The notes under the pieces were generated by a model that saw only the letters and a list, made by a program, of their open reading frames with translations, was not told the DNA's origin and did no database searches. From positions 186,001 through 250,000 of the forward strand of contig JAPDFW010000087.1 of NCBI GenBank assembly GCA_028826165.1: DNA of 64,000 bases, written 5' to 3'. Within the stretch, counting starts at the first letter, position 1. Each line of letters begins with the position of its first letter. The DNA comes from Anaeramoeba ignava. Its lineage: Eukaryota; Metamonada; Anaeramoebidae. The position numbers and the translations under genes were made by a program. Positions 1-10,343 of this stretch are shown piece by piece.

Positions 1-153
1 AAAAAATGAAAAAAAAATTTTTAATTAATTTTTTTTCTCCTTTTTCTTTTTCTTTCTTTTTCTTTCTTTTTCTCCTTTTTTTAATTTTAATTTTATTTTT
101 ATTTTTAATTTTTTAATCATTTTTTCTTTTATTTCAAAATAATTAAATAATAA
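1..153. other. AT-rich 5' flank with T-rich leader
   Basis: Pyrimidine-rich, almost pure A/T sequence before the first gene. A TCATTTTTT motif at about 117-125 lies upstream of the ATG at 154, as at most gene starts in this window. No coding sequence was recognised. Confidence 0.5.
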
Positions 154-2614
154 ATGACTGATTCTAAAAATGTTTTATTTGGTTTTTTAATGTTTTTTTT
201 TATTTTTCTATTCGTTATTGCAATTTGGAAATTAACTTTACTTTTTTTAAGAACTCCTCAACTTTATCATCAAAAAGTAAAAACAAAATTCAAATAAAGA
301 AAAGAAAATAAAATTCAAATAAAGAAAACAAAACAAAATTCAAATAAAAGAAAAAATTTTTTACTTAATTTTTGCTTTTTTTTATCTTTTTTCTCAATTA
401 GATTTTCTTCTTCTTAATTAGTATTGGATCTTGTGGAAGAATTGTTTGTTTTTTCTTTCAAACATTCTTTTGGGATTTTTATTCAGATAATTCCAAGAAT
501 ACTTTTAATCCTTTAATGGCTTTTTTTTCAGATTTTTTTTTATCTGCATTTTTTACTTTAATTTTTACATTGTACCTTTTTTTATCATTTAAAATTTTAA
601 GAAGAATTAGAAAAGAATTAAATATTAATTAAATATTAATTAAATATTGATTAAATATTAATTAAATATTGATTAAATATTAATTAAATATTAATTAAAT
701 ATTAATTAAATATTAATTAAATATTAATTAAATATTGATTAAATATAGATTAAATATTGATTAAATATTGATTAAATATTGATTAAATATTGATTAAATA
801 TTGATTAAATATTGATTAAATATTGATTAAATATTAATTAAATATTAATTAAATATTAATTAAATATTAATTAAATATTGATTAAATATTAATTAAATAT
901 TGATTAAATATTGATTAAATATTAATTAAATATTGATTAAATATTAATTAAATATTAATTAAATATTAATTAAATATTAATTAAATATTAATTAAATATT
1001 AATTAAATATTAATTAAATATTAATTAAATATTAATTAAATATTAATTAAATATTAATAATTAAATATTAATTAAATATTAATTAAATAAATATTAATTA
1101 AATATTAATTAAATATTAATTAAATATTAATTAAATATTAATTAAATATTGATTAAATCAAATATTTAAATATTGATTTAAATATTAATTAAAATATTGA
1201 TTAAAAATATTAATTAAATATTAATTAAATATTGATTAAATATTAATTAAATATTAATTAAATATTAATTAAATATTGGAATTAAATATTAATTAAATAT
1301 TAATTAAATATTAATTAAATATTAATTAAATATTAATTAAATATTAATTAAATATTAATTAAATATTTAATTAAATATTAATTAAATATTAAATATTAAT
1401 TAAATATTGATTAAATATTAATAAATATTAATTAAATATTGATTAAAAATATTTAAATATTGATTAAATATTAATTAAATAATTAAATATTGATTAAATA
1501 ATTAAATATTATTAAATAATTAAATATTAAATAATTAAATATTAATTAAATATTGATTAAATATTGATTAAATATTAATTAAATATTGATTAAATATTAA
1601 TAAAATTAAATATTAATTAAATATTATTAAATATTAATTAAATATTGATTAAATATTGATTAAATATTAATAAATATTAATTAAATATTGATTAAATATT
1701 AGATTAAATATTGATTAAATATTAATTAAATATTGATTAAATATTGGTATTAATTAAATATTAATTAAATATTAATTAAATATTGATTAAATATTGATTA
1801 AATATTGATTAAATATTAATTAAATATTAAATAATTAAATATTGATTAAAATTAATTAAATATTTAAATATTAATTAAATATTGATTAAATATTGATTAA
1901 ATATTAATTAAATATTAATTAAATATTAATTAAATATTAATTAAATATTAATTAAATATTAATTAAATATTGATTAAATATTGATTAAATATTGATTAAA
2001 TATTAATTAAATATTGATTAAATATTAATTAAATATTGATTAAATTTAGAGCGCAAGTCAATTTCCAAGTGAAAAATTTCTCACCATTAGATGCAAAACA
2101 TCAACTTCGAAATTTTATTATAGTATTCACATTAACGAACGTAGTAGTTTATGCAGTTCACATACCACTTATTGCAACACATACAGATAAATTAAATTTT
2201 TTCCTTGTTTCTATGTATAGTATTTGCGCAATTGGATTACTTGGATACAGTTCTTTACTTCTTTCAAGTTTTTATAAAAAAAGACCAATGGCAAATGTTA
2301 TGATTATCAAAAAAATATTTTATGTTTTATTAGCTTCAACAATTTGTTATATCTTAAGAATCCCTATTTTAATTATTGGAAATTTAAACTCAGATGATAT
2401 TTCTGATAATCAATATGCTCTTATTTCTTTTTTTTATTATTTGATTTGCGAAATTTTACCGTTGTGTTTAATCATATTTGTTCTTTTTGTTTCTCCTCCA
2501 AAAAGAAATAAATGTAAGTTTTTAATCCAAAAATTTTTCCAATTTATTTTTGACACTTTTTTTTTCTTTCTTTTTTTAGATGAAATTACCGAAAATAATA
2601 CAATGCTACAATAA
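154..2614 (+). CDS. Multi-pass membrane protein resembling THH1/TOM1/TOM3 (four exons, about 280 aa)
   Basis: Exons are read as 154-276, 402 to about 628, 2050-2513 and 2580-2614. The ATG at 154 opens a hydrophobic helix. Exon 2 adds two more helices and ends in a basic cytoplasmic-looking stretch; exon 3 adds four. Seven helices with short loops, plus the helix-RRIRKE-loop-helix pattern, recall the plant THH1/TOM1/TOM3 and animal GPR137-like group of 7-TM endomembrane proteins; this is a similarity by eye. Intron 1 (277-401) has GTAAAA..TTAG. Intron 2 is about 1.4 kb of 11-bp repeats; its acceptor TTTAG at 2045-2049 is clear but no GT donor is visible at the end of exon 2. Intron 3 (2514-2579, GTAAGT..TTAG) is 66 nt with no in-frame stop, so its retention would keep the frame. 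It ends with TAA at 2614. Confidence 0.6.
618..2045. repeat. Intronic 11-bp tandem array (ATTRATTAAAT)n
   Basis: About 130 copies of ATTAATTAAAT or ATTGATTAAAT fill nearly the whole second intron of the 7-TM gene. The only regular variation is A/G at position 4, with occasional 1-6 bp indels and a few truncated units. It has essentially no C. The array runs directly from the last codons of exon 2 to the acceptor AG. Confidence 0.9.
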
Positions 2615-2774
2615 GGACTTTTTTATCTTTTCTTTTTCTTTTTTTGTATTTTTCTCCTTTCAAATCGTTCTTAAACAACGGTTCATAAAATTAAATTTTC
2701 TTTTTATTTTTATTTTTATTTTTTTAAAAAAAAGAAAATTTAATTTGGAAATGAGATTATTTTATTTAACAATT
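2615..2774. other. Short convergent intergenic spacer
   Basis: 160 bp of T-rich sequence between the TAA of the 7-TM gene and the stop of the minus-strand ZCCHC10 gene. No feature beyond T runs is seen. Confidence 0.4.
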
Positions 2775-4403
2775 TCATTTTCTTGAATAACGATGTCTTT
2801 TTTTTTCTTGACTATTTGAATTATGATGATGATGATGATGATGACGAGAATAATAATTTTTTTTATTTGAACTTCTATGTTTATGATAAGAATAAGAATC
2901 AGAATTTGATTTTGAATTTGATTTTGATTTTGAATTTGATTTTGAATTTGATTTTGATTTTGATTTTGATTTTGATTTTGATTTTGATTTTGATTTTGAT
3001 TTTGATTTTGATTTTGATTTTGATTTTGAATTTGGTTTTGATTTTGAATTTGAATTTGAATTTGAATAAGATTTTCTTTTATGAGTTTTATTTTTTCTTT
3101 TTTTTTCTTTTGAATTATTTTGGTTTTGATTTTGATTTTGATTTTGATTTTGATTTTGATTTTGAATTTGATTTTGATTTTCATTTTGATTTTGATTTTG
3201 ATTTTGATTTTGATTTTGATTTTGATTTTGATTTTCATTTTGATTTTGATTTTGATTTTGATTTTGAATTTCTTTTTGATTTTGATTTTGAATTTCTTTT
3301 TGATCTGTTTTATGAAGTTGTTTTGAATGAGTTCTTGAATGATAATTTGAATGATAATTTGAATTATGATGTGAATTATGATGTGAATGATGATTTGAAT
3401 GATAATTTGAATGATGATTTGAATGATAATGTGAGTTATTATGTGAATGGTGATATGAATGATATCTTGAATCTCTTCCTAATTTATTTTCGAAATCTTG
3501 TTTTGAGGAAACAATATTATTTATAGATTTTTCTTGATCTTCAACATTATTTTTATCAAATAATGAAGAATTTGATTCTCTTTTATCTTTTAAATCTTTA
3601 TTATCTTTATCTTTTTTATCTTTATCTTTTGAATCTTTATTATCTTTTTTATCTTTATCTTTTGAATCTTTTTTATCTTTATCTTTTGAATCTTTTTTAT
3701 CTTTATCTTTTGAATCTTTATTATCTTTTTTATCTTTATCTTTATTATCTTTTGAATCTTTTGAATCTTTTTTATCTTTTTTATCTTTATTTTTATTATC
3801 TTTATCTTTTGAATCTTTTTTATCTTTATCTTTTGAATCTTTATCTTTTTTATCTTTATTATCTTTTTTATCTTTTTTATCTTTTAAATGTTTTGAATCT
3901 TTTGAATCTTTTTTATGTTTTGAATCAGAAGTTGAATCAGAAGTTGAAGTTGAATCTGAAGTTGAATCTGAATCTGAAGTTGAATCTGAAGTTGAAGTTG
4001 AATCTGAATCTGAATCTGAATCTGAAGTTGAATCAGAAGTTGAATCAGAAGTTGAAGTTGAATCTGATTTTTTTTCTTTTATTTTTTCATTTCCATTTTT
4101 CTTTTTTGATGGAATCTGAATATCTAATTTTTGTAAAGGTGCATTTAAAGAAGGATTCAAAATTCTTTGAGTTCTTGAAGGACGAGCAGGATAAACTCTT
4201 GGATTTGTACATTGATAAGTCCAATGATCTGTTTGAAAGCATTTTTGACAAAATTTAGATTCTTCTTCTTCTTTTTTTCGATAATGAACAACTGCTGCTT
4301 TTTCATCTGTGTTTAATAAAAGCAATCTTCTTTCTTCTTTTCTTATCTGCCATTTTGATAATTGTTGTTGTCCTATTACAACTCTATTTCCTTTTCTTGA
4401 CAT
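2775..4403 (-). CDS. ZCCHC10: ZCCHC10-like zinc-knuckle protein with long low-complexity tail (542 aa)
   Basis: A single-exon minus-strand gene. Residues 52-65 form a CCHC zinc knuckle (C52, C55, H60, C65: CQKC..DHWTYQC), followed by the RPSRT motif around residues 74-78. This pairing is the signature of ZCCHC10, a small nuclear protein of unclear function. Human ZCCHC10 is much shorter; here some 430 residues of low complexity follow: Ser/Asp/Thr repeats, Lys/Asp/Ser repeats, His/Ser, Asn/Gln and finally Ser/Lys/Asn with an HRHHHHHHH-type stretch, which resembles the RS-like tails of splicing-associated proteins. The gene is divergent from the giant ankyrin gene, 97 bp away. The tail is made of 6-bp repeats in several registers, so its length may be polymorphic. 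A nuclear RNA-processing role is inferred. Confidence 0.85.
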   Translation of the reverse strand: MSRKGNRVVIGQQQLSKWQIRKEERRLLLLNTDEKAAVVHYRKKEEEESKFCQKCFQTDHWTYQCTNPRVYPARPSRTQRILNPSLNAPLQKLDIQIPSKKKNGNEKIKEKKSDSTSTSDSTSDSTSDSDSDSDSTSTSDSTSDSDSTSDSTSTSDSTSDSKHKKDSKDSKHLKDKKDKKDNKDKKDKDSKDKDKKDSKDKDNKNKDKKDKKDSKDSKDNKDKDKKDNKDSKDKDKKDSKDKDKKDSKDKDKKDNKDSKDKDKKDKDNKDLKDKRESNSSLFDKNNVEDQEKSINNIVSSKQDFENKLGRDSRYHSYHHSHNNSHYHSNHHSNYHSNHHSHHNSHHNSNYHSNYHSRTHSKQLHKTDQKEIQNQNQKEIQNQNQNQNQNENQNQNQNQNQNQNQNQNENQNQIQNQNQNQNQNQNQNQNNSKEKKRKNKTHKRKSYSNSNSNSKSKPNSKSKSKSKSKSKSKSKSKSKSKSKSKSNSKSNSKSKSNSKSNSDSYSYHKHRSSNKKNYYSRHHHHHHHNSNSQEKKRHRYSRK

Positions 4404-4500
4404 TTTTTAAATAAAAAAAAAATGAAAAAAAATGAAAAAAAAATATTTTTAATTTTTCATTTTTTTTTTTTAATTTTTTTTTTAAAAACAATAAAACAAA
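4404..4500. promoter_or_regulatory. Short divergent promoter (ZCCHC10 / ankyrin-BTB)
   Basis: 97 bp separate two start codons on opposite strands. The left half carries AAAAATGAAAAAAA (TTTTTTTCATTTTT on the minus strand) and the right half TTTTTCATTTTTTTTT, so each gene has its own TCATTTTT motif upstream of its ATG. A nearly identical copy lies at 13358-13451 before the second ankyrin gene. Confidence 0.6.
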
Positions 4501-7500
4501 ATGCAACAACAAAACACAAATCAAAACACACAAAACACACAAAATAACACAAATTCAAATGAAAATCAAAACACAAATCAATTAAAACAAGTTTATGAAG
4601 CAATAAGAACAAATAATATTCAATTTTTTAATTCAATTCCAACTTTGAAAACAACAGAACAATTTGAAAAAGAAAATAAACCTTTTTTAAATTATGCTTT
4701 TGAACAAAAAATAAAAAATGAAATTATTCAAAAACTTATTGAAAAAGAAACTAATTTAAATTGGTTTGATAAATACAGAAATAATCCTTTACATATTGCT
4801 TTGAAAAATAAATACCCAAAAGAAATTATTGAATTATTAATTTCCAAAGGTTCTGATATTAATTCAAAAAATAATCAAAATGAAATACCTTTACATATTG
4901 CTTTGAAAAATCAATATTCAAAAGAAATTATTGAATTATTAATTTCCAAAGGATCTAATATTAATTCAAAAAATAATTTAAATGAAATACCTTTACATAT
5001 TGCTTTGCAAAATAAATATTCAAAAGAAATTATTGAATTATTAATTTCCAAAGGATCTGATATTAATTCAAAAAATGATTGGAATCAAATACCTTTACAT
5101 ATTGCTTTGATATACAAAAATCCAAAAGAAATTATTGAATTATTAATTTCCAATGGATCTGATATTAATTCAAAAAATTATTGGAATGAAATACCTTTAC
5201 ATATTGCTTTGCAAAATAAATATTCAAAAGAAATTATTGAATTATTAATTTCCAAAGGATCTGATATTAATTCAAAAAATAATTTAAATGAAATACCTTT
5301 ACATATTGCTTTGAAAAACCAATATCCAAATGAAATTATTGAATTATTAATTTCCAAAGAATCTGATATTAATTCAAAAAATAATTTAAATGAAATACCT
5401 TTACATATTGCTTTGCAAAATAAATATTCAAAAGAAATTATTGAATTATTAATTTCCAATGAATCTAATCTTAATTCAAAAATAGATGGAAAAGAAATAC
5501 CTTTACATATTGCTTTGAGATACCAAAATACAAAAGAAATTATTAAATTATTAATTTCCAAAGAATCTGATATTAATTCAAAAAATAATGAAAATGAAAT
5601 ACCTTTACATATTGCTTTGAAAAATAAATATCCAAAAGAGATTATTGAATTATTAATTTCCAAAGGATCTGATATTAATTCAAAAAATAATGAAAATCAA
5701 ATACCTTTACATATTGCTTTGAAAAACCAAAATTCAAATGAAATTATTGAATTATTAATTTCCAAAGAATCTGATATTAATTCAAAAAATAATCAAAATG
5801 AAATACCTTTACATATTGCTTTGAAAAATAAATATTCAAAAGAAATTATTAAATTATTAATTTCCAAAGGATCTGATATTAATTCAAAAAATAATTTAAA
5901 TCAAATACCTTTACATATTGCTTTGGAAAATAAATACTCAAACGAAATTATTAAATTATTAATTTTCAAAGGTTCTAATATTAATTCAAAAAATTATTGG
6001 AATGAAATACCTTTACATATTGCTTTGCAAAATAAATATCCAAAAGAAATTATTGAATTATTAATTTCCAAAAGATCTGATATTAATTCAAAAAATGATT
6101 GGAATCAAATACCTTTACATATTGCTTTGATATACAAAAATCCAAAAGAGATTATTGAATTATTAATTTCCAATGGATCTGATATTAATTCAAAAAATAA
6201 ATGGAATGAAATACCTTTACATTTTGCTTTGAAAAACAAATATTCAAAAGAAATTATTAAATTATTAATTTCCAAAGGATCTGATATTAATTCAAAAAAT
6301 AATCAAAATGAAATACCTTTACATATTGCTTTGAAAAACCAATATCCAAATGAAATTATTGAATTATTAATTTCCAATGAATCTGATATTAATTCAAAAA
6401 ATAATGAAAATGAAATACCTTTACATATTGCTTTGAAAAATAAATATCCAAAAGAAATTATTGAATTATTAATTTCCAATGAATCTAATCTTAATTCAAA
6501 AATAGATGGAAAAGAAATACCTTTACATTTTGCTTTGAAAAATAAATATTCAAAAGAAATTATTGAATTATTAATTTCTAAAGGATCTGATATTAATTCA
6601 AAAAATAATCAAAATGAAATACCTTTACATATTGCTTTGAAAAATAAATATCCAAAAGAAATTATTGAATTATTAATTTCCAATGAATCTAATCTTAATT
6701 CAAAAATAGATGGAAAAGAAATACCTTTACATTTTGCTTTGAAAAATAAATATTCAAAAGAAATTATTGAATTATTAATTTCCAAAGGATCTGATATTAA
6801 TTCAAAAATAGATGGAAAAGAAATACCTTTACATTTTGCTTTGAAAAATAAATATTCAAAACAAATTATTAAATTATTAATTTCCAAAGGATCTGATATT
6901 AATTCAAAAATAGATGGAAAAGAAATACCTTTACATTTTGCTTTGAAAAATAAATATTCAAAAGAAATTATTAAATTATTAATTTCCAAAGGTTCTGATA
7001 TTAATTCAAAAATAGATGGAAAAGAAATACCTTTACATTTTGCTTTGAAAAATAAATATTCAAAACAAATTATTAAATTATTAATTTCCAAAGGATCTGA
7101 TATTAATTCAAAAATAGATGGAAAAGAAATACCTTTACATTTTGCTTTGAAAAATAAATATCCAAATGAAATTATTAAATTATTAATTTCTAAAGGTTCT
7201 GATATTAATTCAAAAAATAATCAAAATGAAATACCTTTACATATTGCTTTGAAAAATAAATATCCAAATGAAATTATTGAATTATTAATTTCCAAAGAAT
7301 CTGATATTAATTCAAAAAATAATCAAAATGAAATACCTTTACATATTGCTTTGCAAAATAAATATTCAAAAGAAATTATTGAATTATTAATTTCCAAAGG
7401 ATCTGATATTAATTCAAAAATAGATGGAAAAGAAATACCTTTACATTTTGCTTTGAAAAACCAAAATTCAAAAGAAATCATTGAATTATTAATTTCCAAA

Positions 7501-8067
7501 GGATCTGATATTAATTCAAAAAATAATCAAAATGAAATACCTTTACATATTGCTTTGAAAAATAAATATTCAAATGAAATTATTAAATTATTAATTTCCA
7601 AAGGATCTGATATTAATTCAAAAAATAATCAAAATGAAATACCTTTACATTTTGCTTTGAAAAACCAATATCCAAATGAAATTATTGAATTATTAATTTC
7701 CAATGAATCTGATATTAATTCAAAAAATAATCAAAATGAAATACCTTTACATATTGCTTTGAAAAATCAATATTCAAAAGAAATTATTGAATTATTAATT
7801 TCCAAAGGATCTGATATTAATTTAATAAATAAATGGAATGAAATATCTTTAAATAATGCTTTGAAAAATAAATATCCAAATGAAATTATTGAATTATTAA
7901 TTTCCAAAGGATCTAATATTAATTCAAAAAATAATGAAAATGAAATACCTTTACATATTGCTTTGAAAAATAAATATTCAAATGAAATTATTGAATTATT
8001 AATTTCCAAAGGATCTAATATTAATTCAAAAAATAATGAAAAAGAAATACCTTTACATATTAATTGA
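4501..8067 (+). CDS. Giant ankyrin-repeat protein, N-terminal part (1188 aa to a frame-breaking stop)
   Basis: The ATG at 4501 follows AAAAACAATAAAACAA and opens an Asn/Gln/Thr-rich leader of about 28 residues, then a non-repeat ankyrin cap (residues about 29-95). From residue 96 there are about 32 ankyrin repeats of 34 residues (102 bp) around the core IPLHIALKNKYSKEIIELL. Repeats differ mainly at the loop (NNQN, NNEN, IDGK, NDWN, NYWN) and at I/F, K/Q and E/K positions. There are no introns. The frame closes at a TGA (8065-8067) inside a damaged repeat; the same protein resumes in another frame from about 8117 and continues to double BTB domains. This is therefore probably one gene of about 1950 codons carrying a frameshift or sequence errors. 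Ankyrin arrays bind proteins; the partner is unknown. Confidence 0.8.
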   Translation: MQQQNTNQNTQNTQNNTNSNENQNTNQLKQVYEAIRTNNIQFFNSIPTLKTTEQFEKENKPFLNYAFEQKIKNEIIQKLIEKETNLNWFDKYRNNPLHIALKNKYPKEIIELLISKGSDINSKNNQNEIPLHIALKNQYSKEIIELLISKGSNINSKNNLNEIPLHIALQNKYSKEIIELLISKGSDINSKNDWNQIPLHIALIYKNPKEIIELLISNGSDINSKNYWNEIPLHIALQNKYSKEIIELLISKGSDINSKNNLNEIPLHIALKNQYPNEIIELLISKESDINSKNNLNEIPLHIALQNKYSKEIIELLISNESNLNSKIDGKEIPLHIALRYQNTKEIIKLLISKESDINSKNNENEIPLHIALKNKYPKEIIELLISKGSDINSKNNENQIPLHIALKNQNSNEIIELLISKESDINSKNNQNEIPLHIALKNKYSKEIIKLLISKGSDINSKNNLNQIPLHIALENKYSNEIIKLLIFKGSNINSKNYWNEIPLHIALQNKYPKEIIELLISKRSDINSKNDWNQIPLHIALIYKNPKEIIELLISNGSDINSKNKWNEIPLHFALKNKYSKEIIKLLISKGSDINSKNNQNEIPLHIALKNQYPNEIIELLISNESDINSKNNENEIPLHIALKNKYPKEIIELLISNESNLNSKIDGKEIPLHFALKNKYSKEIIELLISKGSDINSKNNQNEIPLHIALKNKYPKEIIELLISNESNLNSKIDGKEIPLHFALKNKYSKEIIELLISKGSDINSKIDGKEIPLHFALKNKYSKQIIKLLISKGSDINSKIDGKEIPLHFALKNKYSKEIIKLLISKGSDINSKIDGKEIPLHFALKNKYSKQIIKLLISKGSDINSKIDGKEIPLHFALKNKYPNEIIKLLISKGSDINSKNNQNEIPLHIALKNKYPNEIIELLISKESDINSKNNQNEIPLHIALQNKYSKEIIELLISKGSDINSKIDGKEIPLHFALKNQNSKEIIELLISKGSDINSKNNQNEIPLHIALKNKYSNEIIKLLISKGSDINSKNNQNEIPLHFALKNQYPNEIIELLISNESDINSKNNQNEIPLHIALKNQYSKEIIELLISKGSDINLINKWNEISLNNALKNKYPNEIIELLISKGSNINSKNNENEIPLHIALKNKYSNEIIELLISKGSNINSKNNEKEIPLHIN

Positions 8068-8990
8068 AAAATAAATATTCAAAAGAAAATTAAAAAGAAA
8101 GGATCTGATATTAATTCAAAAATAATCAAAATCAAATACTTACTTTTGAAATTATTGAATTATTAATTTCCAAAGGATCTAATATTAATTCAAAAAATAA
8201 TCAAAATCAAATACCTTTACATATTGCTTTGAAAAATAAATATCCAAATGAAATTATTGAATTATTAATTTCCAAAGAATCTGATATTAATTCAAAAAAT
8301 GATTGGAATCAAATACCTTTACATATTGCTTTACAAAATAAATATCCAAAAGAAATTATTGAATTATTAATTTCTAAAGGATCTGATATTAATTCAAAAA
8401 ATTATCAAAATGAAATATCTTTAAATAATGCTTTGAAAAATAAATATCCAAATGAAATTATTGAATTATTAATTTCCAAAGGTTCTAATATTAATACAAA
8501 AAATAATTGGAATGAAATACCTTTACATATTGCTTTGATATACAAAAATCAATATTCAAAAGAAATTATTAAATTATTAATTTCCAAAGGTTCTGATATT
8601 AATTCAAAAAATAATAAAAATGAAATACCTTTACATATTGCTTTGAAAAATAAATATCTAAAAGAAATTATTGAATTATTAATTTCCAATGAATCTGATA
8701 TTAATTCAAAAAATAAATGGAATGAAATACCTTTACATATTGCTTTGAAAAATAAATACCCAAAAGAAATTATTGAATTATTAATTTCCAAAGGATCTGA
8801 TATTAATTCAAAAAATAATCAAAATCAAATACCTTTACATATTGCTTTACAAAATAAAAATCCAAATGAAATTATTGAATTATTAATTTCCAAAGGATCT
8901 GATATTAATTCAAAAAATAATAAAAATGAAATACCTTTACATATTGCTTTGGAAAAGAAATATTCAAAAGAAATTATAATTTTATTAATG
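4786..8990 (+). repeat. Coding 102-bp ankyrin tandem array (about 40 units)
   Basis: In-frame 102-bp units begin at CCT codons at 4786, 4888 and so on, with about 32 units to 8067 and about 8 from 8214 to 8990. A higher-order period of 10 units (1020 bp) is visible: the distinctive NDWN..IALIYKNPKE units at 5041-5170 recur at 6061-6190. A run of near-identical IDGK units lies at about 6700-7140. This points to recent unequal exchange or gene conversion. Confidence 0.9.
8056..8116 (+). other. Frame break within the ankyrin array
   Basis: Compared with the flanking units, this repeat has lost part of the first helix codons, gained bases in an AAAAGAAAATTAAAAAGAAA stretch, and lost one A from the A-run before AATAATC. 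The frame is lost at the TGA at 8065-8067 and reopens about 50 bp later. It may be a real lesion or a consensus error in a near-perfect repeat. Confidence 0.7.
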
Positions 8991-10343
8991 AGAGATTTGA
9001 ATATTTTTGAATTGAAAGAAAATGAAATTAATCAAGAAATGATTGATTTATTTCCAAAAATTTATTCATTTAATGATGATTTAAACAATTTTTTGAAATC
9101 AAATGAATTTAAAGATATTGAAATTAAAAGTAGTGATAATGAAATATTTAAAGCTCATAATCAATTTTTATTAATTAGATTTAATAATAACCAAAAAAAT
9201 TTAACAAGATTTATTAATATTTGCAGAAGAAAACCAAAAGAAATTATTCAATTTGCATTAAATTTTCTTTATACAGGATTTATTGATTTTGATAAATTTA
9301 TTGAAAAATTTAATAATCAATTTATTCAAAATGAAACAAAAAATGATTCAAATTCAAATTCAAATTATCAATTTTTATTTTCAAATGAAATTGAATTTGA
9401 AAAACAAAAAAAAGAACAAGAATTAATTTTAAATGAAATTGAAAATAAAAATGAAGAATTTAAAAAAGGATTAATTTATGATTTATTTGAAGAAACAGGA
9501 TTTGATTTAAAATGGATTAAAGAAAAAGAAGGAATAAAAGGAATATTAAAAGATTTTGAAGAATTTTATCAACAAAATGAAACTAAAGATTTTACAATAA
9601 TTATTGAAGAAAAAGAAATTAAAGTTCATAAATTAATATTACAAATAAGAAGCGAATTATTTAAAGGAATGTTTTTAAGTGTTAATGATCCATCAAATCA
9701 AGTTCATGAATATTCAAAAAAATCATTTGAAACAATTCAACAATTAATTTATTTTCTTTATTATGATAAAATTGATGAAACAAAATTAACCAAAGAAAAT
9801 ATTGAAGAATTTACTGATTTAAAAGATTTTTATCAATTAAACCAAAAATCAATTTTAGGATCTTATTTACTTGATTTTTATCACAAATATTTATCAAAAA
9901 ATCAATATCAAAATCAAAATAAAAATAAAAACAAAAACAAAAAAAATAACCCAAAGCAAAACACAAATCAAATCACACAAAATAAAAATCAAAATCAAAA
10001 TCAAAATCAAAATCAAAATCAAAATCAAAATCAAAATCAAAATCAAAATCAAAATCAAAATCAAAATCAAAATCAAAATCAAAATCAAAATCAAAACCAA
10101 AATCAATATCCAAATCAATATCCAAATCAAAATCAAAATCAAAATCAAAATCAAAATCAAAATCAAAATCAAAATCAAAATCAAAATCAAAATCAAAATC
10201 AAAATCAAAATCAAAATCAAAATCAAAATCAAAATCAAAACCAAAATCAAAATCCAAAATCAATATCCAAAATCAAAATCAAAATCAAAATCAAAATCAA
10301 TATCCAAATCAATATCCAAATCAATATTCAAATCAATATTTAA
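8117..10343 (+). CDS. Giant ankyrin-BTB-BTB protein, C-terminal part
   Basis: The frame continues from the damaged repeat without its own ATG. It encodes about eight more 34-residue ankyrin repeats (to about 8990), then two BTB/POZ units. The first (about 9075-9320) has NEFKDIEIKSSDNEIFKAH. The second (about 9575-9890) has DFTIIIEEKEIKVHKLILQ followed by RSELFKGMFLSV and a short helical tail. The same double-BTB module ends the RCC1 genes and the multi-exon ankyrin gene in this window. BTB proteins often act as dimeric Cullin-3 adaptors; that role is inferred. From about 9904 the protein becomes (NQ)n with occasional YP. A 1-base phase change near 10250 turns this into an INIQ frame that ends at 10343, whereas the Asn/Gln frame would otherwise run on for hundreds of codons. 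Confidence 0.75.

Noticed and set aside
618-2045. 11-bp array as a telomere or subtelomere
   Set aside because: It lies inside a gene with coding sequence on both sides and lacks a G-rich strand.
2783-4258. Plus-strand DFDFDF and LLNLFYLY frames
   Set aside because: Antisense of the low-complexity tail of ZCCHC10, whose zinc knuckle is on the minus strand.
5178-8791. Minus-strand frames reading MEINNSIISFGYLFFKAICK
   Set aside because: Exact antisense of the 102-bp ankyrin units.
4786-8990. CRISPR-like regular repeat
   Set aside because: Repeats are contiguous, coding, 102 bp and have no unique spacers; the DNA is eukaryotic.
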